From: Siphlonurus alternatus
Lineage: Eukaryota > Arthropoda > Insecta > Ephemeroptera > Siphlonuridae
Reading direction: 5' to 3'
Assembly (NCBI GenBank): GCA_949825025.1
Contig: OX463780.1
Location: 40,714,979 to 40,778,978, forward strand
Length of the DNA: 64,000 nt
Positions 55,001 to 63,004 of the stretch are shown one piece after another. Numbering within the stretch: the stretch's first letter is position 1; each line of letters starts with the position of its first letter. The notes below the pieces were generated by a model. The model worked only from the letters and a program-made list of their open reading frames with translations, was not told the origin of the DNA and made no database searches. Both the position numbers and the translations under genes were made by a program.

Positions 55001-58000
55001 ACAGTTATAGTTCCGCGGTGTGAGGTTTCCTTGACATTTGATTACGAGAAACTCTGTCATCTACCACGAGCATACAAACAAATTAAATTTATTAATTTAA
55101 CTGATAAATTAATTGAATTATTTTTTATATATAATATTTGCATTAAATCTTGCATACGTGTAATGTATTCTATAATAGTTTTATAGATATTTAATTTTTA
55201 ATATAAGTTTGCGCAGATATATGTTCATATCAATCATTAAAATAGTAGTGAATACATTTTGAGTGGATTAAAGTCAATAATTTATTATTTTCTTTATATA
55301 GCCTCACTTTCTTGTATTATAAATATGATGATATGATTTATGTATAAAATGGAGTACTGACCTCAAATTTTTTTATTGCAGAAATGGATAGAGGGTGCAA
55401 AAATATGCTACTCTGAATTTTTTCAGATTTTTCTGGGAAGTATTTTTAAAAAATTATTGAAAGCATATTTTGATGACGTCACGAGGCGCCTCTCCTTAAG
55501 AAAAGGATAGGACATTAACGCCCGTGATGTCATAAAACGTATTTTCAATAATTTTTTAAAAATACTTCCCGGTCTCAGAAAAATCTGAAAAATTCAGAGT
55601 AGCATATTTTTGCACCCTCTATCCATTTCTGCAATAAAAAAATTTGAGGTCAGTACTCCATTCAATTTTTACAATATTTATCAGGTAATTTGTATACATT
55701 GTATTGGATTTTGTTGTTTTTTTTTATATTATAACTATAAATTAAACCAATTAAAAATCGTATTTAAGCTACAGGATAATAATTAGTTAGTTATAGACGA
55801 GTATAACTGAAGTAAATCCAGGGGCAAAAAAACAAATATAATTTCTATAACGCATATAGTTGTATAAACATTATATTATCCACCATTATCCCCGAAAATA
55901 ACGCATGGGCGAATAATTTTTTTTTGTTTTTTAATATTACTATAGTTTGTAAACAGTTAAATTTAAATGTGAATATTCGTTGGATAACGTATAAATAATG
56001 TAGAACAGTAGTCAAAATTTTTGGGACGACACCAATCACTTTGTCTCACATTTTATGACTGACAGTGTACATTTATATATCTGAGAGAGATTTATACAAG
56101 TGTAAATACACAATCGTCTCAAAAATATAAACACATTGTATACCCTTCAAGTTAAAATCGGATGTTTCCGGAGTGAGTTCGGCTCAATGAAATAAAATGG
56201 TTTAAAATATCCTCCAATGACCAGCTTGTGGTTATAATAGGATGGGGCACATCCCGCACATATGTTATGATATATACGTACACTACTGTATAATATGATA
56301 TACGTATTATACGTCCTGTAGTGTCAGAGTTAGCGTTTAAAGCTTGCTAATCATTATTTGGTCATCGGTATTACTGACATCTAGAAATCAATAAAAGTCT
56401 CTATTCGTAATGTTGGGGATTTCTGAAATTCAGACCTTTTTATATAATTATATAGCAAAGTATATTTCATTTGAAACTTTAGTTATATAGTACGTAAAAT
56501 ATTATTTTGTAGAAATGGAGCACAATAATTATGCTATAAATATGGTATACTATACACCGATAGCAGCAAATGAAAAATGTACATATAAAATGAGAAGTTT
56601 TTCGATTTTTGTTATTAGTTTCTTTTTAAGCAAACAATGGAAACATGACACGCATTTCTATTTTATATATATTTATTACAATATACTCGCTAGATAGTTA
56701 GATATAACAATTTTCTCTAGTAAGAAATCTGTCACTCTTATATACAATTATAAAAACTCTTACAAAAAGTGACGAGAAACACGTCTTATAATCTTCTTTT
56801 TTTATATACAAAAACATAAGTATATACCTCACATCTATATAATCAACTTACATATCAAATATACATACACTTGTGTATCATCATTTGCATGGTGTCTATA
56901 TAATTATTATTCTTTCTTTACTTCATTTACTACTTCTTCTTCTACTACTACTTCTTCTTCTCTCTCTTTTTTTTTATTAACGTTTGTTGTTCGTTATATA
57001 TATATATATAATTAATAAATAAAAAAAAAACTCATGAGAGTGTCTTGTTGGTTATGCCGAGATAGTTGGCATCAGAATCAACCCCTGAAGCGTATGGCTA
57101 GATTTCTTCTTCTCCTCCTCGCATCATCATCTCGGTCCGCTACTGATACGTCATCATCATTCCGTCACCCTCGCCTTCTACCTCTTCCAATATCACAACA
57201 ACAACAAAAATCATCAAGCAGCAACGTCAAAACCGCGGGCTTGCTTCTACCTCTACCTCCACCTCATCCTCCTCAAATAGTGTGGCTGCAGGGGTCTCAA
57301 CAACCTTGCAATCCTCCTCAGCCACTGAAGCAATGAGACCGAGCATCGTATCCCGGAATTTAGGGGTAAGTAATATATCCAACCCTTAAACTAACAAAAA
57401 AAAAATATCACATTAACCTATTTTTTTATACACACCTTCATCACACCTTTAGTAATAATAATAACCTGTAACCTTTTCAATTATAGTATAATTTTATATT
57501 TAAAAAAAATAATAAAACACGCGACTACCACATGGATATATTTGCTGTATATATTAAGGTAGGTTTTTTTAATATAGTTAAATTATAATACCATATGACT
57601 AATATTGCCTTGTACTACAAAATAATATGAAAATTTTAAAATAACAAATTTATTTTATTTATTTATTATTATACTTTAAATAACTTTAATAGTAATTATT
57701 ATTATATTATTAATGGGCAGTGTAAGTGATGGTATAGTGATTTTATAACAGCATTATACTGGTAGTCAATATAATTTTTTTATGATTAATATAATGTGCA
57801 TTAAAAGTATGCTTGTTAATGATTGGCTATGAATTTATATATTATTATTATATACTTCAATTTAGTATGTTTGGTTTGTATATTAATTGAAATTTATAGA
57901 ATAGAATAATATTAAATTATGGTAAAATAAAATTTATTAATTAGAGTAGTATATATAATAAAACGCTATTAGAAGATAAGTTGAGTACCCAAATACACTA

Positions 58001-61000
58001 CTATCTCTCTTTCTATCTCTCTCCAAAATTCAATTATATAAATATTATATTCTTATTAAAGTTGTGGTTAATTTGGATTATTGTTATTTGTTGATGCCAT
58101 CATAATGCTATGATGGTTAATAAAGTTTTATTACATTTAATCCAGTTGCAAGTTTGAGTGTAAACACAAGTTAGTATAATGAAAAAAAAAATATAATATA
58201 ATAACTTGATGTCAGCACTTGATGAATAAATTTAAAATTTATTATATCAACTTTTTTATTACTATTTAAACTTTTTATAACTCATAATAAAAATTATTAC
58301 TGTGTATCATATAATATTAAAGTTCAATATTATTTCTAGCTCTTTATAAATTTTATTACTTTTGTTCAATTTTAATATATGTACAGATTTTTGTATAGTA
58401 TTGTACAGCACGGCTTTGATACGATACTGCTCAAATAATAATAAAAAAAATGTAAATATTAATTTTAAACTAATTTTGGTTTTTGTTTCGTTTTTTTTTA
58501 TTATTATTTCACAGGCCCGCAACAAGCCGGCAGATGGTACTGGTCATGTTAACCAGAAAGGTCAAGCTGGTCAGAAGACTCCAACAACTGGAGCTAAAAG
58601 TAACCAGGGTAAAACAACGGGACAAAAACCTGCGCAGAAACCTACTGCGCAGAAAGGCCAGGTGAAAGCTCCTCCAAAAGCAGCAAGTGCAAATAAACCT
58701 GGAAAGAAAAATAAGAAAGGACAAAGACATCAGCAACATGATCTCATAGTCACTATAGACCTGGTAAGTTGAGACCAAATATTTTGGAAAGAGGGTTATA
58801 ATTAGGGGAGTAAGGAGATAATCATTATTTTATACTTGATCATTTGTGAAACAAGACTATACTAAAATGCTGTCATATATGTACTTTTAATTATAAAGGT
58901 ATTTAAAATAGCTCTTATTGCAACAAAACTTACAACTCTTAAAAGGATCTGAATTTTAGTTGATTTAAACTATAGATTGTAAAAAATTATATCCATAAAT
59001 GGACAACATCATACAACATGCAATGTATGATTTTTCTACTGCATAATATCAACAGAAGGATTCAGTTTATGTATCCTCAATTTTTCTCCTTGTTTAGCTT
59101 TAACACCCTTAAAATGGAGGTGATAGACGCTGTTACGTAATAATCATGTAAAATCTTTCTCTATGCACATTAAATATCTTCATGACTATGATGTTCAACT
59201 TTTTGCAGCACGATTTTAAAAGAGAGGGTAAAAAATATGAAAATTTTGACAGTATATTTTTATTCAGGCCCCTTTTCTATTAAATATATAAAAAAAAGTG
59301 CAGGTTGTCTATTTGAATTTTTGAAATCGATATTCTATTAGGAAACGTATTTTACACGAAAATGTATCCTTTAAAGCGAACGTCCTGCATGTGTCGCATG
59401 TTCCATGTGATTCATTCAAAGATATACGATCCTTTCGTGCAGTTGTTTCGCTCTGTAATAAATTCCTTTCTTTTGGTGACTGTCTCTTGGGGATTTAGTA
59501 TGAGGAAGCGGGCGTCTAAACATGACAATTTTTTACCTTCATGACGTCACAAAGAAACGAATACAAGCAAAAGATTGTCATAGGGCTATTTTAAGTTTCT
59601 TTTTATGTAAGTGTATATATATATAGAACTTTTGGCAAATACCGCAAATATTTACATTAATATTTAAATATTTTAGATAAAATATATATTCATCAGAATA
59701 AAATTATTCTATTTTTAACTTGAAATATTTGTTCATAAACTCCCTTGGAAACATGTGATTTTCTTTACGACGTAAAGATACAACACTGGCTGTCTTGTTG
59801 AACTTATTTTTAATCGTGTAAGCTCGGGAGTAGTTCGGCTCTTGTTCGGACAGTGATTTTTAACAGTCTACATGAGTAAGGACATTACGAATAAGTTGAA
59901 AGCCATGCATATTTAAATGCGACGCGTATAGTATTCTTGAAATTTATTAATCGCAGATTTGAATTTATCCTTTGAAAATTATATTCACAATAGGTTTTAT
60001 TCAAATTCACATTATACGATACAAAGTTGGGAGTCAAAAAATTAAGCCCCTTAAAGAAAGAAGGGGAAAAAAAACGCAACCCGCTTTACCTAAATGCTAG
60101 AAAAGTTGCCTATACTTCTTGAATAATTGGGGTAAAGCTATTTCATATATTTTTTTTCTTTAGTTTATAAAGTTATTAGATTCAAGTCAAAAGGGTTGCT
60201 CAATTTCCCTGTCAGTCAGTGTACTTCTTGCATGCTCACCACTCCAAATTTAGAGCAGCTATAATAAGGAGAAGAAAACGACGTAGACAGCAAGCAGGCA
60301 GCAGCAGCAAGTTGCTGTCAGTCTTCGCCTGTTAGACATGCAACAGTAGCAGCTACACGTGCGTCATATATAGTTAGGGTTCAACTGTGACCGACATCTC
60401 TAGCTAACTAGAGTGGAAGATGTGTTAGAAAAATATTTTGGCAAAATAAGAGAATATTAGGTCAGGGTTGACAAAAAAATAGGAAAAAATAAGTTCCATC
60501 TGGTACATTATACTGTATACACAAAAATATATAAGCAGATAAAATTATGTAATTAAATTCCATAAAATTATTGAGCTGTTTATAAAAAAAAATTAAAAAA
60601 TATATTATATAAACATATTAAGAAAAAAAAATCATTTAAGTAATTAATAAGAGAAAGAGGGTTGAACAAAAACAGCATTAAATTTACTGTCATGTAAACT
60701 TTCAAATTTAAATAATAATTTAAAAAATAGTTTAAAAAGGATATTAAAATCTTAATTTCATAACAAGTTAGCAATTATGGTATAATTGTATACGTGAATG
60801 TGTGAGCGTGGTGAGAGTTTATGCTTGACAGGTTTACACGCTTCCTTCAATGAATTTGCCACGAACCAAGATCTTGTTCCCCTAACTTGATAGCAATTCC
60901 TTACTAAGTAACAACCCTCTTAGACTAAAATCTATATTTAAGCATATATAAAAAATGTAATACACAGAGATGGCAATGCTTGGATATAGGTATAGTTAAA

Positions 61001-63004
61001 AGTAAATTATGGAGATTATAATAAGATAGTAAAAGCATTATTGTATATAGACTATATAGTTATGTAGATCTTACATTTGTTAGTAATATTATATTATATA
61101 TATGACATAGAGTTATAATATTTTCTAGTCTATAATTTATCTAACATATGCAGATTTAAATCATCATAATTTAAATATAATATCTTACATATATAAGGGA
61201 GTTGTATCTTACGTTATATACAGGTAAGTCAGGTAACAATATGAACGAGTTACATTCAATCATGAATAGCATGTTCGTAACATATAGTATATGTACCAGC
61301 TCTGCCGAGTATTAATAGAATGTCGTACCTGAAAATACGTCTCGCCTTAACCCCAGTTCATTTAAATATAGATTTCATTTAAATTAGCACATTTAGATCT
61401 ACAGCATCATATATAAGTCATCTCTCATATAATATGAATTATAAATGTATTATTTTTTCCTTATAAAATTATAGCTATAAAAATTTCATATTTTCTCACA
61501 TATTTCAATAATAATATTTTTTAACTTAACTCTATAGTTTATGTGATATTTAAATATTTATTTTACTAAACTCATTTTTTAAAAATATATACTAAAATAT
61601 TTCACAATATCTGGCTACGGTACATAATAAATTTTTGCTGTATTAAAATAATTCAAGGATAAAGTATAATATAAACTTTGAAGATGATCTTAGAATAGAT
61701 TGTTTAGCTGTAGCAAATCTTTCTTATAGCTATCACGACGTTGGTCAGAGCAAGCCAAATAATTTATCACTGCGTTGCGTGCATGCGTGAGTGCATCCCT
61801 ACATTTCAACTGACACATTCCCTACTCCAAACTTCTTTCTTTGCCTCTCGACCTACAAAAAAATCAAAACATTTGGCTCCATAATTTTTTTTTTTTTTTT
61901 TTTCTTTTCTATCTCTTCTTCTTTTATATTTTTTCGTCCTTGAGTTCGTCAGCAGACAAACAGTTGAAGGTGGTTTTGGTATTGCGCCAAAAAATCTTGG
62001 GGGAGAGAGGAGAAAAGAGAGGGATTCGTAGAAGTTCGGTAGAGGAAAAGAGGCCGCGAATGAACTTGCCTTTGTGAATGTATAGATTGTATAGATAGGG
62101 TGAGAGTGATTATATCAATATTTAAATTATTTATCCAATATTTTTTATAAAAAAAAAACAATTTTTTTATTCTTGTGTAAATTGAAAGTGCATATCAAAA
62201 GTAATGTCAAACGAAAATAAAGATGATGGTAATCGAGATCAACTATATAATAAGGAATATACTCGATATAGACGACTGACTTCCCGATATGATGTTAGAA
62301 AACATTCTGTGAGTATATTTATATTTTGAAATTACTATAATTATAATAAATTATGTTTGACACTTTTTCATTTTTACTAATTAGTAAAGAAGCATTGTTA
62401 TTGTCACAAAATAATCTCTGTACAATTAAGTCTGAATAATTTAATACGCTTCAAAAAATTTATTCTTCTTTTCTTATCTTCTTTTTTCATCATTAAAATA
62501 TAAGATAATTATTTTAAAAACATAACAATAACTATTTTTTTTATAAATCATCCTTTTTATAATTACTATTATTCATTTTTTGAATTCAGAATTATTAAAC
62601 ACTAATATCATGAAGTAAACCAAATATATAGAATTAAAATACTACAAATTATTGAAAATTTTAATTTACTTAATGTTTTTGTTTTCAATCTCCTCTTACT
62701 AATTTAGATATTATCTTTTTAGAATATAGTGCAAGTTCTCATTAAGGTTATAGGGCACAATGCCAACAAGAGCGCGCGACTCGGTGGGTGAGTTACTGGG
62801 ACAGGGGAATGAGAAGAGGGGGGAGGGGCGTTGCTTCTCGCGGTGTTGTGGCCAAGAGATTATGTATGATAGGCGATACCATGCAGCCAGTTCATAGCAG
62901 CTCTCAGTTTAGGCTCACCTGTACCAGCAACCACGTTAACAAGCTTCTCTTTGCTTCTTGGTGATTGCAGACCGAGTACGGACTTACAGAGGATCAAGTT
63001 GCCG
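34497..63004 (+). CDS. Calmodulin-like EF-hand gene with alternative N-termini, 5' part only
   Basis: Supported exons are 34497-34583, 40453-40497, 57333-57365, 58515-58763, 62204-62308 and 62971-63004. All are in phase 0 apart from the last donor, which leaves one base of the next codon. The common exon encodes [11 protein letters not shown] and a following G, matching calmodulin around LTEEQIAEF; the next codon would start with G, as Glu requires. The EF-hands themselves lie beyond the right edge. Possible messages are 34497+40453+58515+62971, 57333+58515+62971 and 62204+62971. Their N-terminal extensions would be 127, 94 and 35 residues before the core. Joining the exons into one gene rests on phase, strand and order, not transcripts. 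The troponin C gene lies in antisense in the 40497-58515 intron. Confidence 0.6.
34584..40452 (+). other. Presumed intron between exon A and microexon
   Basis: It starts with the donor GTAATA and ends with ttctcttgcag. It holds poly(T) runs, the CT tract at 38480 and GC-richer patches at 35830-35980 and 37130-37440 without a supported frame. It is an intron only if the two exons belong to the same transcript. Confidence 0.45.
38480..38529. repeat. (CT)25 microsatellite plus poly(T)
   Basis: A CT tract of 50 bases followed by GCATCC and T18. It lies in the presumed intron between exon A and the microexon. It is pyrimidine-rich on the plus strand, but no exon follows. Confidence 0.95.
40453..40497 (+). 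CDS. 45-nt microexon, Ser/Arg-rich
   Basis: The exon encodes [15 protein letters not shown], exactly 15 codons, phase 0 on both sides. It is preceded by a very strong pyrimidine tract ending ttctcttgcag (40392-40452) and followed by GTAATT. Several SxxS and RS motifs make it a possible phosphorylation segment. Being a multiple of three it can be skipped without changing frame. Confidence 0.65.
41935..42144 (+). CDS. Candidate exon, Pro/Lys-rich (uncertain)
   Basis: A GC-rich island follows the acceptor-like tttgtgccgcag. Phase-0 translation starts [18 protein letters not shown], then a Pro/Thr run, [15 protein letters not shown] and [21 protein letters not shown] possible donor GTAAAG at 42145 would make it 210 nt, phase 0 on both sides. 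If that donor is not used, the frame runs to a stop near 42276 just before AATAAA-like sequences, which would make it an alternative last exon. Both splice signals are weak, and the overlap with the troponin C 3' end on the other strand is tight. Confidence 0.4.
42310..42817 (-). other. TpnC: Troponin C 3' UTR with poly(A) signal
   Basis: After the stop codon the minus strand runs about 500 bases to the first AATAAA hexamers, at 42310-42315 and overlapping 42306-42311. The segment 42481-42560 is GC-richer than its surroundings. The exact cleavage site cannot be seen. Confidence 0.5.
42818..42846 (-). CDS. TpnC: Troponin C coding exon 5 (C-terminus and stop)
   Basis: After the acceptor ttttttccacag, AA completes the site IV Glu codon, followed by FMEMMTGD and TAA at 42818-42820. 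This is the standard end of arthropod troponin C. It was found by looking for the expected FMEMMTG codons; the phase matches exon 4 exactly. Confidence 0.95.
42818..49248 (-). CDS. TpnC: Troponin C, five coding exons, complete
   Basis: This is the calcium-sensing subunit of the troponin complex on muscle thin filaments, which binds troponin I and T. Exons in transcript order are 49215-49248, 47771-47914, 45884-46000, 43657-43788 and 42818-42846. All have GT-AG borders and compatible phases, giving 456 nt, or 151 residues plus TAA. Recognisable stretches are [33 protein letters not shown] and the C-terminus [14 protein letters not shown]-hand loops: site I ([12 protein letters not shown]) ends in R instead of E; site II ([12 protein letters not shown]) and site III ([12 protein letters not shown]) also lack the position-12 Glu; site IV ([12 protein letters not shown]) is canonical. 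Length matches the family (about 150). A single intact site IV is the pattern known for insect TpnC4/F1 troponin C. Joining the first exon gives CACCAAG before the ATG, a good start context. Identity as troponin C is firm; the isoform class is inferred. Confidence 0.96.
43019..43051. repeat. Poly(A) run, 33 bases
   Basis: A pure A homopolymer in the last intron of troponin C (poly-T in the transcript direction), about 170 bases upstream of the final acceptor. No inserted element body is recognised next to it. Confidence 0.95.
43657..43788 (-). CDS. TpnC: Troponin C coding exon 4 (EF-hands III and IV)
   Basis: The exon is 132 nt long. It encodes the rest of degenerate site III ([13 protein letters not shown]), the linker helix ([19 protein letters not shown]) and site IV up to DFD, which keeps all calcium ligands. 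The donor is GTTAGT; the acceptor is gtgtctaag. It is the most conserved part of the protein. Confidence 0.96.
45884..46000 (-). CDS. TpnC: Troponin C coding exon 3 (central helix)
   Basis: The exon is 117 nt long. It encodes [16 protein letters not shown], the acidic linker LEEDNEAM, and [14 protein letters not shown], the entering helix of EF-hand III. The acceptor is ttgttcag; the donor GTGGGT is weaker than the others and runs directly into a CRE-like palindrome at 45871-45878. Confidence 0.95.
46230..46487. mobile_element. Palindromic element in troponin C intron
   Basis: Inverted ends GGACAATTTGCATCA and TGATGCAAATTGTCC enclose arms of about 110 bases containing GAGGAGGTCAAAAAATACAC and AAATTTTATGAGATTTTTA-like sequence. 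They meet at a perfect 24-base palindrome (46347-46370). It lies in troponin C intron 3 (in transcript order, between coding exons 2 and 3). It is non-coding. Confidence 0.82.
47771..47914 (-). CDS. TpnC: Troponin C coding exon 2 (EF-hands I and II)
   Basis: The exon is 144 nt long. It completes a Met codon and encodes [11 protein letters not shown] through LLELENQE, ending one base into the next codon. The donor is GTAAGT and the acceptor aaattacag. It carries the degenerate site I loop and the helix into degenerate site II. It is GC-rich compared with its introns. Confidence 0.95.
49215..49248 (-). CDS. TpnC: Troponin C coding exon 1
   Basis: The exon encodes [11 protein letters not shown] plus one base. 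The acceptor (tgttttcag) sits directly before the ATG; the donor is GTAAGT. A second in-frame ATG (MDEEQ) could serve as the start, but the first has the better context after splicing. No upstream in-frame ATG exists in the inferred 5' UTR exon. Confidence 0.9.
49249..51745 (-). other. TpnC: Troponin C intron 1
   Basis: This 2.5-kb intron separates the 5' UTR exon from the ATG exon, the usual place for muscle enhancers. It holds the MITE at 49436 and a GC-richer patch at 50340-50460. No MEF2 consensus was confirmed by eye. Confidence 0.7.
49436..49612. mobile_element. MITE with GGGGGCATTCACAAAGCAC ends
   Basis: GGGGGCATTCACAAAGCAC at the left is exactly inverted at the right (GTGCTTTGTGAATGCCCCC). 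The arms continue (TAACCCC, GTACTAAACATGGTGCTAAA) almost to the centre at 49525. At 177 bases it is short and nearly fully self-complementary. It lies in the first troponin C intron, about 190 bases upstream of the ATG exon. Confidence 0.85.
51746..51790 (-). other. TpnC: Troponin C non-coding first exon (5' UTR)
   Basis: On the minus strand the sequence GTGTGCACCAAG is followed by GTGAGT, a near-consensus splice donor, at position 51746. No ATG lies between the presumed start site and the donor. Splicing to 49248 places ATGGAAGTG directly after CACCAAG. The 5' end is estimated from the TATA-like box and may be wrong by 10 to 20 bases. A short non-coding first exon is usual for muscle genes. 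Confidence 0.7.
51816..51823 (-). promoter_or_regulatory. TATA-like box of troponin C
   Basis: TTTTAAAA lies 25 to 40 bases upstream of the inferred troponin C transcription start, in a GC-richer segment. Its spacing to the downstream CCAGTC (51780-51785), a weak initiator match, is plausible. It is inferred from position only. Confidence 0.45.
51830..54285. other. Upstream of troponin C; presumed intron of plus-strand gene
   Basis: A GC-rich segment at 52960-53160 lies about 1.2 kb upstream of the troponin C start. It includes CTAACTTTAG, one mismatch from the MEF2 consensus, and may be an enhancer. No coding frame is supported. Confidence 0.35.
54286..54619. mobile_element. Foldback element, copy 2
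   Basis: Terminal inverted repeats begin GAATGGACAACA and end TGTTGTCCATTC. The arms repeat the family core (TTATTGCAGAAATGAATAGA, GCTACTCTGAATTTTTTCAG). The outer ends and the centre (54425-54500, containing inverted GGCACCCCTGA-like bits) differ from copies 1 and 3, and the TGACGTCA motif is absent. It is a diverged subfamily. Confidence 0.85.
55350..55667. mobile_element. Foldback element, copy 3
   Basis: The ends AATGGAGTACTGACCTCAAA and TTTGAGGTCAGTACTCCATT are perfect inverted repeats. The arms continue for about 130 bases with only scattered mismatches, and the centre includes TGACGTCACGAGGCGCC. The high arm identity suggests this copy is the youngest of the three. It sits 0.7 kb from copy 2. 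Confidence 0.88.
56885..57332 (+). other. Probable promoter and 5' UTR of exon B
   Basis: A CT/CTT-rich tract (56930-56980), a TA run (56996-57010) and a sharp rise in GC content from 57030 lead into exon B. The layout resembles a transcription start with a pyrimidine-rich 5' UTR. No core promoter element can be assigned with confidence. Confidence 0.35.
57333..57365 (+). CDS. Alternative first coding exon B (11 codons)
   Basis: ATG at 57333 opens [11 protein letters not shown], ending GGG before a consensus GTAAGT donor, in phase 0. The following exon at 58515 is also phase 0. The same frame is open upstream to a TGA near 57141 and reads Ser/Thr-rich ([15 protein letters not shown]), so a longer exon cannot be excluded. 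A different frame from ATG 57034 is open for 100 codons, but its composition follows the CT-rich repeats, so I treat it as chance. Confidence 0.6.
58515..58763 (+). CDS. 83-codon Lys/Gln-rich exon of the calmodulin-like gene
   Basis: Acceptor ttatttcacag and donor GTAAGT bound 249 nt, phase 0 on both sides. It starts [17 protein letters not shown] and ends HDLIVTIDL. The middle repeats short QKP/AQK/GQ units. It holds 15 Lys and 11 Gln but only three acidic residues, so it should be strongly basic and disordered. No domain is recognised. It could bind membranes or acidic partners in front of the calmodulin-like core, but that is inference. The exon is the most GC-rich stretch for several kilobases. 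Confidence 0.8.
58764..62203 (+). other. Presumed intron before exon C
   Basis: This is intron for isoforms using the 58515 exon and upstream DNA for the exon C isoform. GC-richer patches at 60200-60370 (CAG/AGC-rich) and 61735-61810 may be regulatory. No extra exon is supported. Confidence 0.5.
61930..62203 (+). other. Probable 5' UTR of exon C
   Basis: A GA-rich, relatively GC-rich block (61935-62075) precedes exon C. The GC-rich, CpG-containing segment 61735-61810 may be the core promoter. Stops occur in the coding frame of exon C, so the segment is not coding for it. Confidence 0.35.
62204..62308 (+). CDS. Alternative first coding exon C (35 codons)
   Basis: ATG at 62204 has an in-frame TGA 21 bases upstream. 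The exon encodes [19 protein letters not shown], then [16 protein letters not shown], and ends at TCT before GTGAGT, phase 0. It joins to 62971 as [15 protein letters not shown]. It bypasses the Lys/Gln-rich exon, so it would give a shorter protein with a mixed-charge, Arg/Tyr-rich N-terminus. The intron would be 662 bases. Confidence 0.7.
62760..62783 (+). CDS. Possible fourth first exon (8 codons)
   Basis: ATG at 62760 opens MPTRARDS, followed by GTGGGTGAG. A GTGGGT donor (as used by troponin C exon 3) keeps phase 0 with the exon at 62971. The stronger GTGAGT four bases later would give phase 1 and break the frame. The surrounding 62760-62960 segment is a GC-rich island unlike normal intron here, which suggests an exon or promoter, but the coding call is weak. 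Confidence 0.22.
62971..63004 (+). CDS. Common calmodulin-like exon, start of N-lobe
   Basis: The acceptor ggtgattgcag precedes ACCGAGTAC; the donor GTAAGT follows GCCG. The translation [11 protein letters not shown] aligns with the start of the calmodulin N-lobe (LTEEQIAEFKEAF), with the split codon G-- fitting Glu. The acceptor has a good pyrimidine tract. The rest of the EF-hand region must lie to the right of the window. Confidence 0.8.

Noticed and set aside
54974..55186. 70-codon frame starting [18 protein letters not shown]
   Set aside because: The first part looks protein-like, but it runs into AT-driven sequence, has no splice signals and no recognised family.
57034..57336. 100-codon ATG frame before exon B as a separate protein
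   Set aside because: Composition (Leu, Ser, Pro, Gln runs) follows the CT/CAA-rich DNA. It ends just after exon B's ATG in another frame, with no splice support. A short upstream frame remains possible.
59362..59544. 60-codon plus-strand frame
   Set aside because: No recognisable family, no splice context and no compositional difference from its surroundings.
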